Positions 15,426 through 22,436 of a stretch of DNA of 36,487 nucleotides are shown piece by piece. A program made the translations under genes and the position numbers. The notes beneath the pieces are model-generated. The model was not told where the DNA came from. It was given only the letters and a program-made list of their open reading frames with translations, and made no database searches. The stretch's first letter is position 1. Each line of letters opens with the position of its first letter. Source of the DNA: an uncultured Alphaproteobacteria bacterium (GTDB taxonomy: Bacteria > Pseudomonadota > Alphaproteobacteria > UBA8366 > JADFVY01); the NCBI GenBank assembly GCA_947259795.1, contig CAMYNJ010000140.1, positions 1 to 36,487 of the forward strand, read 5' to 3'.

Positions 15426-16862
15426 TCACCCGGCGCAACAGGATAATTTACTGACATCCTTGTCGAAGGTCTGTGCCGCTAGTTTCAGCCCTTCGACCGT
15501 GGTCAGGTAGGGGAAGATCGTCTCCGCCAGATCACTGACCGTCAGCCCATGTTTGATGGCCAGGACGGCAGTCTGTATGCTGTCGGCGCCTTCCGGCGCC
15601 AGGATCTGCGCGCCGAGCAGCCGGTCGGATTTGGCGTCCGCCACCAGCTTGATGAGGCCCCGCGTATCGCGTGCCGCCAGCGCGCGGGGAACGTTGTCCA
15701 GCGTCAACAGGGATGTCCTGGCGTCATATCCCTGCGCCTTGGCGGCGGCTTCCGTCAGCCCGACGCCGGCCACCTGCGGGTCGGTAAAGACCACCCAGGG
15801 CATGGCGGCATTGTCATAGCGCAGGCCGTCGCCGTTCAGCGCGTTCCTCGCAGCGATCTTCGCCCCATAAGCGGCCATGTAGACGAACTGGTCGGCGCCG
15901 GTAACATCGCCGGCGGCATAGATACCGTCGCGCGTCGTTCGCATCCGGTCGTCGATCCTGATCCCGCCGTTGGGCAGGGTTTCGACGCCGGCCTCGTCCA
16001 GCCCCAGATTGTCCGTATTGGCACGCCGGCCCGCGGTGACGAGTACCTGTTCGGCCTCGATTGTCGCTGCCCGGCCTTGCGCGATGATGTCGAGGGCGAT
16101 GCCTCGACCGGTCCGGCGAATGCTCTCATAGGAAAGCCCGTCGCGCACGTTGATTCCCTCGTCCCGCAAATACCCCGTCAAGGCCTCGCTGATTTCCGGT
16201 TCGGTCCCGGGCAGCAGGCGGCTTCGGTTGACGATCGTTACGGCCACGCCGGCGCGGCCCAGCATCTGGGCCAGCTCGCTGCCGATAAAGCCACCGCCGA
16301 TCACCAGCAGCGATTTCGGCAGCGCCTCCAGCGACAGGGCCTCCGTGCTGGTCAGGTAAGGAATGTCTTCGATACCGGCAATGTCGGGCGGCATGGGCGC
16401 ACTGCCCGTCGCAATAACGACCTTGCCGGCATCGACGGGCGTCCCGTCGACCGTCAGGCCGCTGCCCGTCAGGCGAGCCGACCCCTCAATATGGGCGATA
16501 TTGTTGTAGGAAGGCAACAGGTCGATATATTTGGCTTGGCGTAGCTGGCCGACCAGTTCGTCCTTCTGCGCGTTCAACGCGCGCCAGTCCGCGACATGCG
16601 CCCCGGCGTGGATCCCGGCAAAACGGGAAGCCGCCTGCGCCTGATGCAGCGTTTCGGTCGCCCGGATCATCGCCTTCGACGGCACGCAGCCGACATTGAC
16701 GCAGGTTCCGCCGATCGTCCCCGAGCCGATCAGAGCGACGCGGGCGCCCTGTTCCGCCGCGGTGATGGCGGCGGAGAAACCCGCCGACCCGGCGCCGATC
16801 ACGGCCAGGTCGTAGCCGTTCCCCTTGCCCCCGGGGGCGCCGTCGGGCGCACGGCCGCTCAT
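15426..16862 (-). CDS. merA: MerA, mercuric reductase
   Basis: 478 residues. A cytoplasmic FAD- and NADPH-dependent enzyme reducing Hg(II) to volatile Hg(0). Visible are the N-terminal FAD motif VIGAGSAG, the redox-active disulphide motif GGTCVNVGCVPSK, the NADPH-binding GGGFIGSELAQ, the second FAD motif IYAAGDVTGADQ, and the C-terminal vicinal pair C475-C476 (SCCAG) that passes Hg(II) to the active site. The pair separates MerA from ordinary dihydrolipoamide dehydrogenases. No N-terminal MerP-like (NmerA) domain is present; the first residues are a short Gly-rich extension. The ATG overlaps the merF stop as ATGA, and it is the last gene of the operon. It converges with the DUF294 gene. Confidence 0.95.
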   Translation of the reverse strand: MSGRAPDGAPGGKGNGYDLAVIGAGSAGFSAAITAAEQGARVALIGSGTIGGTCVNVGCVPSKAMIRATETLHQAQAASRFAGIHAGAHVADWRALNAQKDELVGQLRQAKYIDLLPSYNNIAHIEGSARLTGSGLTVDGTPVDAGKVVIATGSAPMPPDIAGIEDIPYLTSTEALSLEALPKSLLVIGGGFIGSELAQMLGRAGVAVTIVNRSRLLPGTEPEISEALTGYLRDEGINVRDGLSYESIRRTGRGIALDIIAQGRAATIEAEQVLVTAGRRANTDNLGLDEAGVETLPNGGIRIDDRMRTTRDGIYAAGDVTGADQFVYMAAYGAKIAARNALNGDGLRYDNAAMPWVVFTDPQVAGVGLTEAAAKAQGYDARTSLLTLDNVPRALAARDTRGLIKLVADAKSDRLLGAQILAPEGADSIQTAVLAIKHGLTVSDLAETIFPYLTTVEGLKLAAQTFDKDVSKLSCCAG

Positions 16863-17101
16863 TGCTTGTCCCCTGCTGCGCTACCGGGCGCGCATATCCT
16901 GTTGCGGCGCAGCAGGGCGTAGATTGTGATGCCGATAAAGGCGAACAGGGCCGGGAACAGGACATAGTCCAGCCAGGGCACAATGGCCGAAAGGCCGATC
17001 ACGCCCACCAGAACGACGAGAATCGGCGTGAAGCAACACAGGGCTGCAATGGCGGACCCGATCATTCCCGTCCGCAGTAGTTTCCGATTATTGATTGCCA
17101 T
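16859..17101 (-). CDS. merF: MerF-type mercury transport protein
   Basis: 80 residues from ATG 17101, an internal start of a longer frame that reads into merB. Two membrane helices with the vicinal pair ALCCFTP at about residues 22-23 in the first helix, as in MerF. The family normally has a second cysteine pair on the cytoplasmic C-terminal side; here only one cysteine is found there (NRICAPG). It brings Hg(II) from the periplasm to the cytoplasm for MerA. It overlaps merB by 14 bases and merA by 4, so translation of the three genes is probably coupled. Confidence 0.87.
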   Translation of the reverse strand: MAINNRKLLRTGMIGSAIAALCCFTPILVVLVGVIGLSAIVPWLDYVLFPALFAFIGITIYALLRRNRICAPGSAAGDKQ

Positions 17102-17867
17102 GTTCTTCCGCCTTTCCTTCCATAATGGGTGCGTCCGCCAGCAAGGCCGTGAAGATGGCCTTGCCGACCTGCATGCCCTCGTCCAGTGAGAGCCGATGTC
17201 CGGCCGCCGCGGCATTGGTCTTTCGCCACCCGTCGAGGCAGGCGTCGCCGCAGAAAAAGGCCATGACGGCGCACATCGTGTCGGCCGAGCATCCGTTCGT
17301 CGCCTGAATTCCCGACCAGACGATGATCCGGTCCGGCGTCGCGGATTCGATGGCGGCACCATCGTCTCGCGTTTCGATATGGATCGGCCGCCCACAGTTC
17401 CGGCAGGATGAATCGATGACGGTATCCGTGCGGCACATGGCGCCCGCGCCAAGCGCGTCGATGGCGCACATGGCGTTGAGACTTACGCCGCCGAGCGAGA
17501 TCCTGTGCCCGGTTTCGCGTTCGGTGAACGGATAGGCGCCGGTGATATTCTCTCCGCCTTCATCACGGACGATGAGGTCACGATCCCCGAGGCTTTTCAG
17601 CAGGCCGGCCAGCCTGTCTATCGGCAGCTTGGTCAGCGCGCCGAGGCGGGCCATGGAAGGCGCCTGTCCCGTCGCCGCAAATTCAGAGAGGATGGCCCGC
17701 CTGGCGCGGTCCTCGTCAGGGCCCAGGCCGGACCAGCAATTCTCGACATCGAACGCCTGCAGAATGCCGGTGAGGGCTTCACCGGCCCGATCCGACTCAA
17801 CGACGGACCAGTTCGGGAACACGACGCCGCAACCCATCTCGATCTCGAGTTTATGATTCGCGCTCAT
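17088..17867 (-). CDS. merB: MerB-like organomercurial lyase
   Basis: 259 residues from ATG 17867; an in-frame ATG at 17903 would add 12 residues but has no ribosome site. MerB cleaves the C-Hg bond of organomercurials by protonolysis and hands Hg(II) to MerA. The catalytic pattern is recognisable: C134 and D137 in NAMCAIDALG (matching C96 and D99 of the plasmid R831b enzyme), C155/C158 in SSCRNCG (the structural cysteine region), and C199 in DTMCAVMAFFC (the second catalytic cysteine region). The usual CC pair there is reduced to a single cysteine offset by one in my alignment. The protein is longer than typical MerB of about 210 residues because of an extra N-terminal segment. Position between merP and merF supports the mer assignment. 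Confidence 0.8.
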   Translation of the reverse strand: MSANHKLEIEMGCGVVFPNWSVVESDRAGEALTGILQAFDVENCWSGLGPDEDRARRAILSEFAATGQAPSMARLGALTKLPIDRLAGLLKSLGDRDLIVRDEGGENITGAYPFTERETGHRISLGGVSLNAMCAIDALGAGAMCRTDTVIDSSCRNCGRPIHIETRDDGAAIESATPDRIIVWSGIQATNGCSADTMCAVMAFFCGDACLDGWRKTNAAAAGHRLSLDEGMQVGKAIFTALLADAPIMEGKAEEHGNQ

Positions 17868-17930
17868 TGAGGCACCGTCTTTGGAATCCGACCGAAAATT
17901 CATAATACATAGCCGCCCGTCGCCTTTCGG

Positions 17931-18224
17931 TTACTGGCTCGGCTGAACGAGGTCGGACGGGTAGCCCGCGTTGAAAGTGGCGTCGGTCAACGACTCGACG
18001 TTCGTTTCGGCGTCGTCGAAGGTGACCGTGGCCGTCTTCTCTTCGAAGGAAACCTCCACCGCTGAAACCCCCGGCACATCGGCCAGGCTCATTTTCACGA
18101 TGTAGGGGCATGACGCGCAGTACATGTTTTCAACGGCAAGCTTGACGGTTTTTTGCGCTGCGAAGGCTGTGCCTGCGATGAGGATAACCGTAACGGTGGC
18201 GGCGGCTGCCAATAAATTTTTCAT
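17931..18224 (-). CDS. merP: MerP, periplasmic mercury-binding protein
   Basis: 97 residues from ATG 18224 (MKNLLAAAATV), an internal start of a longer frame; the N terminus is a signal peptide ending near TAFAA. The mature part is a single HMA-type domain with the metal-binding motif C36-A-S-C39 (NMYCASCPYIV), followed by the typical GVSAVEVSFEEKTATVTFDD. MerP captures Hg(II) in the periplasm and passes it to MerT. It lies 20 bases after merT and 63 before merB. Confidence 0.93.
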   Translation of the reverse strand: MKNLLAAAATVTVILIAGTAFAAQKTVKLAVENMYCASCPYIVKMSLADVPGVSAVEVSFEEKTATVTFDDAETNVESLTDATFNAGYPSDLVQPSQ

Positions 18225-18244
18225 TTGGGGTTCATCCGTTTGCT

Positions 18245-18670
18245 TCACGTCAGGCGATAGGGAACGGCATAGGGAAAGGCCAAGGCCGCCGCGACAAGAA
18301 GCGTGGCGGACCATAGGAAAAATTTTAAAAAGCGTCCCGATGTCGGGGTTGCGCAATAGGAACCCGGCTCACACGCAACCTTCGGCTTGCGGTAGGCCAT
18401 GTAGAACCCACTGGCCAGGAAGGCCAGCGCGATAACGACAAAATACGGTTTGTAGGGATAAAGCGCCGTGAGGTTGCCGATCCAGGCCCCGCTTATGCCG
18501 ACGCTGAATAAAACAAGCGGCAGGATGCAACAGGATGAGGCGGCGATGGCGCCGACGACCCCTCCCGTCGCCAGCAGCCTCTTCTTTCCGGTTTCGCCGA
18601 TTCGCGTGCGGGAGGTCGTTGCCTCGCCGGCATTCAAAGGCGCGGCGCGGTTGTTTTCCAGTATCGTCAT
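18245..18670 (-). CDS. merT: MerT, inner-membrane mercuric ion transporter
   Basis: 141 residues from ATG 18670 (MTILENN). The longer frame begins at a GTG (18706) that would lie upstream of, or right at, the predicted transcription start, so the internal ATG preceded by GGAAACGAAG is chosen. Three membrane helices are visible. The first contains the vicinal pair C47-C48 (SSCCILPL) and the loop after the second holds C100 and C106 (ACEPGSYC), the two cysteine sets that pass Hg(II) across the membrane. The segment GAWIGNLTALYPYKPYF is characteristic of MerT. First gene of the mer operon. Confidence 0.93.
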   Translation of the reverse strand: MTILENNRAAPLNAGEATTSRTRIGETGKKRLLATGGVVGAIAASSCCILPLVLFSVGISGAWIGNLTALYPYKPYFVVIALAFLASGFYMAYRKPKVACEPGSYCATPTSGRFLKFFLWSATLLVAAALAFPYAVPYRLT

Positions 18671-18709
18671 CGACTTCGTTTCCGTTGATGCGTCCATGAA
18701 GGTCACGGT

Positions 18710-18740
18710 AAGATGGGGTCTGTACTTACTACAGGGTCAA
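18710..18740 (-). promoter_or_regulatory. mer operon promoter with MerR operator
   Basis: On the minus strand, -35 TTGACC (18740-18735), a 19-base spacer and -10 CATCTT (18715-18710). The spacer holds the perfect dyad CTGTA-N5-TACAG (18720-18734). The long 19-base spacing with a dyad between the hexamers is the hallmark of promoters controlled by MerR-type activators, which untwist the DNA on metal binding. The site lies between divergent merR (plus) and merT (minus), so MerR probably also limits its own expression from here. Confidence 0.85.
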
Positions 18741-18781
18741 GCCCATATCTTTGCGAAAGGATCACTGATTGGTGAAGGATC

Positions 18782-19174
18782 ATGAAGCGCGGAGAGTTGG
18801 CGAAGCAGACCGGCTGCAACATCGAAACCATCCGATACTACGAAAAGATCGGGCTTCTCGGGGAACCGCCCCGCAACGAAAGCGGCTATCGCATTTATGG
18901 AGAGGCCCATCGGCAACGTCTGCGATTCATCCTGCGCGGCCGCGAGCTCGGCTTCAGCATCGAACAGCTGCGGGAATTGCTGACCCTTGTCGATGGCGGC
19001 GCCTATACCTGCGCGGAAGTGCGGGAGCTGACCGGCGAACATCTGGACGCCGTTCGCGAAAAGATTGCCGATCTGCAGCGGCTTGAACGGACGCTCGCCG
19101 AGACCTTCGCCGCCTGCGACAGCCGTCAGGTTCCGGAATGTCCGGTGATTGACAGCCTGCTCGGGATCAGCTGA
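18782..19174 (+). CDS. merR: MerR-family mercury-responsive regulator
   Basis: 130 residues from ATG 18782, preceded by GAAGGA. The N-terminal winged HTH has the family pattern (IRYYEKIGLL, SGYRIY). A dimerisation helix follows, and the three cysteines C77 (YTCAEV), C112 (AACDS) and C120 (ECPVI) match the Hg(II)-binding cysteines of MerR (C82, C117, C126 in Tn501). The last two are one residue closer together than in Tn501 MerR. Divergent from merTPBFA across a 111-base region with a typical operator. Confidence 0.9.
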   Translation: MKRGELAKQTGCNIETIRYYEKIGLLGEPPRNESGYRIYGEAHRQRLRFILRGRELGFSIEQLRELLTLVDGGAYTCAEVRELTGEHLDAVREKIADLQRLERTLAETFAACDSRQVPECPVIDSLLGIS

Positions 19175-19204
19175 TCGACCGGGCGCCAGCCGGCGGAATC
19201 GGGG

Positions 19205-20041
19205 TTACGGGGCTGACGCGAACCGGATTTCAATCCCCGCGATCGGCAGCCCCTCGATCGCCGTCGCCCAGCCCTCGCCGGGGACGACGGGGAAGGCGCC
19301 GGTCAGGGTGCCGGTGGTGACGATCTCGCCGGCGGCCAGCGGCGGGTTGTGGGGGTCGCCGGCCAGCATCTCCACCAGATGGCGTAGCGGCGTCAGCGGA
19401 CCGCCCAGCACATTGGCGCCGCCGCCCCTGTCGACGACCTCGCCGTCGCGCGTCAGCGTGATCGAAAAACCGCTCAATGCCGCCAGCCAACCGCCTGGCG
19501 GTTCGTCGGTGATCGGCCGGCGCGGGCCGATCCCCAGCGCCCCATGCATGCCCAGCCCGGCCACCGTGTCCGGCGCGGCGAAGCGCCAGCCGGGATAAAC
19601 CGACTGCACGATCTCGAAGCCGTGCGCGACCCATGCGACGCAGCCCAGCAGCGCCGCCTCGTCCATGCCGGGCGCCGGCGCCGAGGCCAGGCCGAAGACG
19701 ATCTCAGGCTCGATGCGCGGCTCCAGCAGCGGCGAAAGATCGAACGCGCCGCCCCCCACCTCGAACAGCGTGCCGTCGAACATGTCGCCCCAGATCGGCG
19801 CATGCACGTTGTACTGTTCCCAGATGCCGCGGTTGGTGAAGCCGATCTTGCGCCCGGCCGGCCGTTCGCCGCACGCCGTGCGCAGGCGCCGCAGCGCCGC
19901 CGTCACCCCGTAGGCATCCGCCATCGCGAAGCCCGGCAGCCGCCCGCTGAACGGCGCGATCTGCCGTCGCGCCGCCAACGCGCCCAGCACTTCCGCCGCG
20001 ATCGCGTCGTGATCCAGTTCCGTCGCAATATGCCCGTTCAT
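19205..20041 (-). CDS. 2-keto-4-pentenoate hydratase / fumarylacetoacetate hydrolase-fold protein
   Basis: 278 residues. The start is ATG 20041, with GAGGGAGG just ahead; an ATG five codons upstream overlaps that ribosome site and is unlikely. The fold is that of MhpD/DmpE-type vinylpyruvate hydratases and 4-oxalocrotonate decarboxylases: GRKIGFTNRGIWEQYNV, then EPEIVFGLA (the metal-binding Glu pair), AHGFEIVQS, and the closing GEIVTTGTLTGAFPV. These are Mg2+- or Mn2+-dependent enzymes of meta-cleavage aromatic breakdown. No ring-cleavage genes are nearby, so the substrate is open. The dienelactone hydrolase gene lies upstream in the same direction, 69 bases away, and may share a transcript. 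Confidence 0.82.
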   Translation of the reverse strand: MNGHIATELDHDAIAAEVLGALAARRQIAPFSGRLPGFAMADAYGVTAALRRLRTACGERPAGRKIGFTNRGIWEQYNVHAPIWGDMFDGTLFEVGGGAFDLSPLLEPRIEPEIVFGLASAPAPGMDEAALLGCVAWVAHGFEIVQSVYPGWRFAAPDTVAGLGMHGALGIGPRRPITDEPPGGWLAALSGFSITLTRDGEVVDRGGGANVLGGPLTPLRHLVEMLAGDPHNPPLAAGEIVTTGTLTGAFPVVPGEGWATAIEGLPIAGIEIRFASAP

Positions 20042-20110
20042 TCCGGCCTCCCTCATCGCCGGCGATGATAGAGCATTTCCCGCCCGTGCGGAATCCGTGC
20101 CGAATGCCGC

Positions 20111-21010
20111 CTAGGCCAGCTTCTCCTTGAAGAACGCAACCGTGCGCGACCAGGCCAGTTCGGCCGCCGCCTTGTCGTAGCGCGGTGTGGTGTCATTGTG
20201 GAAGCCGTGGTTGACGTCCGGATAGAAATGGGCGGTGTATTCCTTGCCGTTCGCCTTCAACGCCGCCTCGTAGTCGGGCCAGCCCGCGTTGATACGCTCG
20301 TCCAGCCCGGCATAATGCAGCAGCAGGGGCGCCTGGATTTTCGCCACGTCGCCGGCCGCGGCCTGGCGGCCATAGAACGGGACCGAGGCAGCGAGGTCCG
20401 GCAGGCGCACCGCCATGGCGTTGCAGATGCCGCCGCCATAGCAGAAGCCCACCGCGCCGATCTTGCCGTTCGACGCTGCGTCCGCCTTCAGACGGCCGAA
20501 AGCGGCGATGAAATCCTCCTCCAGTTTGCCCTTGTCCAATGTCGCCTGCATCGCCTTGCCCTCGTCGTCGGTGCCGGGATAGCCGCCCAGCGGCGTCAGC
20601 CCGTCCGGCGCCAGGGCGGTAAAGCCGGCCACCGCCACCCGGCGCGCGACATCCTCGATATAGGGGTTGAGGCCACGGTTCTCGTGGATCACCACGACGC
20701 TGCCGCGCTTGGGCCCCGCGCCGGCCGGACGCACCAGGTAGCCGCGAATCTTTCCGTGGCCTGCCGGCGAATCATAGTCGATGAATTCGCCCTTGATGCG
20801 CGGGTCCATCTCGTCGACCTGTTTGGCCAGCGCATATTTTGGCGACAGGCTGTCCAGCAACGCCGCCGCGGTGATTCCGCCGACCGCGAACTTCGCGGCT
20901 CCGTCGAAAAATTCTCGCCGCCCGATCAGCCCGTGGGCGAATTTGTCGTCGAGATTCAGCAGTTCCTGGTCGAAGTCGCGCGCCGTCTTGCGTTTCTTTC
21001 CGTCGTCCAT
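20111..21010 (-). CDS. Dienelactone hydrolase family protein with Tat-type signal
   Basis: 299 residues from ATG 21010, preceded by GGGAGGAA; the 14 codons upstream of it are not used. The alpha/beta-hydrolase core has the dienelactone hydrolase triad: C190 (GFCYGGG), D237 (GLDERIN) and H268 (NHGFHND), with the oxyanion region [18 protein letters not shown]. Ahead of the core is a twin-arginine-like leader, RREFF followed by [16 protein letters not shown], around residues 35-60, suggesting export as a folded protein. Cytosolic dienelactone hydrolases act in chlorocatechol breakdown, but exported relatives have unknown substrates. Divergent from the aminotransferase gene. Confidence 0.87.
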   Translation of the reverse strand: MDDGKKRKTARDFDQELLNLDDKFAHGLIGRREFFDGAAKFAVGGITAAALLDSLSPKYALAKQVDEMDPRIKGEFIDYDSPAGHGKIRGYLVRPAGAGPKRGSVVVIHENRGLNPYIEDVARRVAVAGFTALAPDGLTPLGGYPGTDDEGKAMQATLDKGKLEEDFIAAFGRLKADAASNGKIGAVGFCYGGGICNAMAVRLPDLAASVPFYGRQAAAGDVAKIQAPLLLHYAGLDERINAGWPDYEAALKANGKEYTAHFYPDVNHGFHNDTTPRYDKAAAELAWSRTVAFFKEKLA

Positions 21011-21234
21011 GGGGGTTCCTCCCGTTACCCGGCGGGCATTATGCCACGCCAATTGCGCCTGTAACGGGCAAACGATATCGCTAACCGCTTGGCCGCGCCA
21101 CAGGATTTTGGGGGCGCGCCGTCACATATTCGTGGGACGAGATCGCTCCCCACCGGAAAAACGCCGTGACCCCCTGCCATCCGCCGTAATTCTGTGATAT
21201 CGACGCCCGACAACCAAAGCGGGAGACCCTTTGC

Positions 21235-22422
21235 ATGACCGTCCGTAACGGCCGCGAATTCCTTTCCATCCCGGGGCCGACAACGGTGCCCGACGAAATC
21301 CTTGCCGCCATGCATCGCCCGGCGGTGGATATTTACGGTGGCGAGCTGGTCGGCATTACCGAGAGCAGCCTCGAGGAACTGCCCCGCCTGTTTCGCACCG
21401 CCGGCCGGGCCTACATCTATATCGGCAACGGCCACGGCGCCTGGGAGGCCGCACTGGCCAACGTGCTGTCGGCGGGCGATACGGTGCTGGTGCTGGAAAG
21501 CGGCCGCTTCGCTGCCGGTTGGGGCCTGATGGCCGAGGCCATGGGGGCCGGAATCGAAACGCTCACCGGCGACCAGCGCCGCGCCGTCGACCCGGCCGCG
21601 CTGGAGGCCCGGCTGCGTGAGGACAAAGACGGCCGTATCAAGGCGATCCTCGTGGTCCAGGTCGACACCGCCTCGGGCGTCGCCAACGACATCCCGGCGC
21701 TGCGCCGCGCCATCGACGCCGCCGGCCACGGCGCGCTGCTGATGGTCGACGCCATCGCGTCGCTCGCCACCATGCCCTTCGAGATGGACGAATGGGGCGT
21801 CGATGTCGCCGTCACCTGCTCACAGAAGGGCCTGATGATGCCGCCGGGCCTCAGCTTCGTCGCCGCCGGGAAAAAAGCGCTGGCTGCCCATGGCGAGGCC
21901 GGGATGCGCAGCCGATACTGGGACTGGACGGCGCGCGAGGGCGAGTTGCATTACGAGAAATATTGCGGCACGCCGCCGGTGCATATGCTCTACGGCCTGC
22001 GCCGGTCGCTCGACATGTTGTTCGGAGAGGGGCTCGACAACGTCTTTACCCGCCACCGCCTGCTGGCGGGCGCGGTGCAGGCCGCCGTCGCGGTCTGGGC
22101 CGAGGGCGGGGTGCTGGAATTCAATATCACCGAGGCGTCCGAACGTGCCTCCTCGGTGACCACCGTCCTGATGAACGGCGGCCACGACCCGGCGCGGCTC
22201 CTGGATTACTGCCGCGAGAAATGTGGTGTCGTCCTGGGTATCGGCATCGGCGACCTGGGCGGGCAGGCCTTCCGCATCGCCCATATGGGCCACGTCAACG
22301 CCCCCATGGTGCTTGGAACCCTGGGCGTCACGGAAACCGCGCTGGCGGCCCTGGACATCCCGCACGGCAAGGGCGGCGTCCAGGCCGCAATCGATTATCT
22401 CGCCCGGTCTGTGGCGCCCTGA
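21235..22422 (+). CDS. Class V aminotransferase, serine/alanine-glyoxylate type
   Basis: 395 residues from ATG 21235, with GGGAGA upstream. A PLP enzyme of fold type I. Signatures are the N-terminal IPGPTTVPDEIL, the FVDAI-type segment LLMVDAIASLATMPFEMDEW with the PLP-binding Asp, and K198 in TCSQKGLMMPPG as the Schiff-base lysine. CGTPPVHMLYGLRRSLDML and FRIAHMGHVN near the end are typical of serine-glyoxylate and alanine-glyoxylate aminotransferases. The likely reaction is transfer of an amino group to glyoxylate from serine or alanine; which amino donor is preferred cannot be told. It converges with the histidine kinase gene, 14 bases away. Confidence 0.87.
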   Translation: MTVRNGREFLSIPGPTTVPDEILAAMHRPAVDIYGGELVGITESSLEELPRLFRTAGRAYIYIGNGHGAWEAALANVLSAGDTVLVLESGRFAAGWGLMAEAMGAGIETLTGDQRRAVDPAALEARLREDKDGRIKAILVVQVDTASGVANDIPALRRAIDAAGHGALLMVDAIASLATMPFEMDEWGVDVAVTCSQKGLMMPPGLSFVAAGKKALAAHGEAGMRSRYWDWTAREGELHYEKYCGTPPVHMLYGLRRSLDMLFGEGLDNVFTRHRLLAGAVQAAVAVWAEGGVLEFNITEASERASSVTTVLMNGGHDPARLLDYCREKCGVVLGIGIGDLGGQAFRIAHMGHVNAPMVLGTLGVTETALAALDIPHGKGGVQAAIDYLARSVAP

Positions 22423-22436
22423 ACGGCAGTGCCGGG

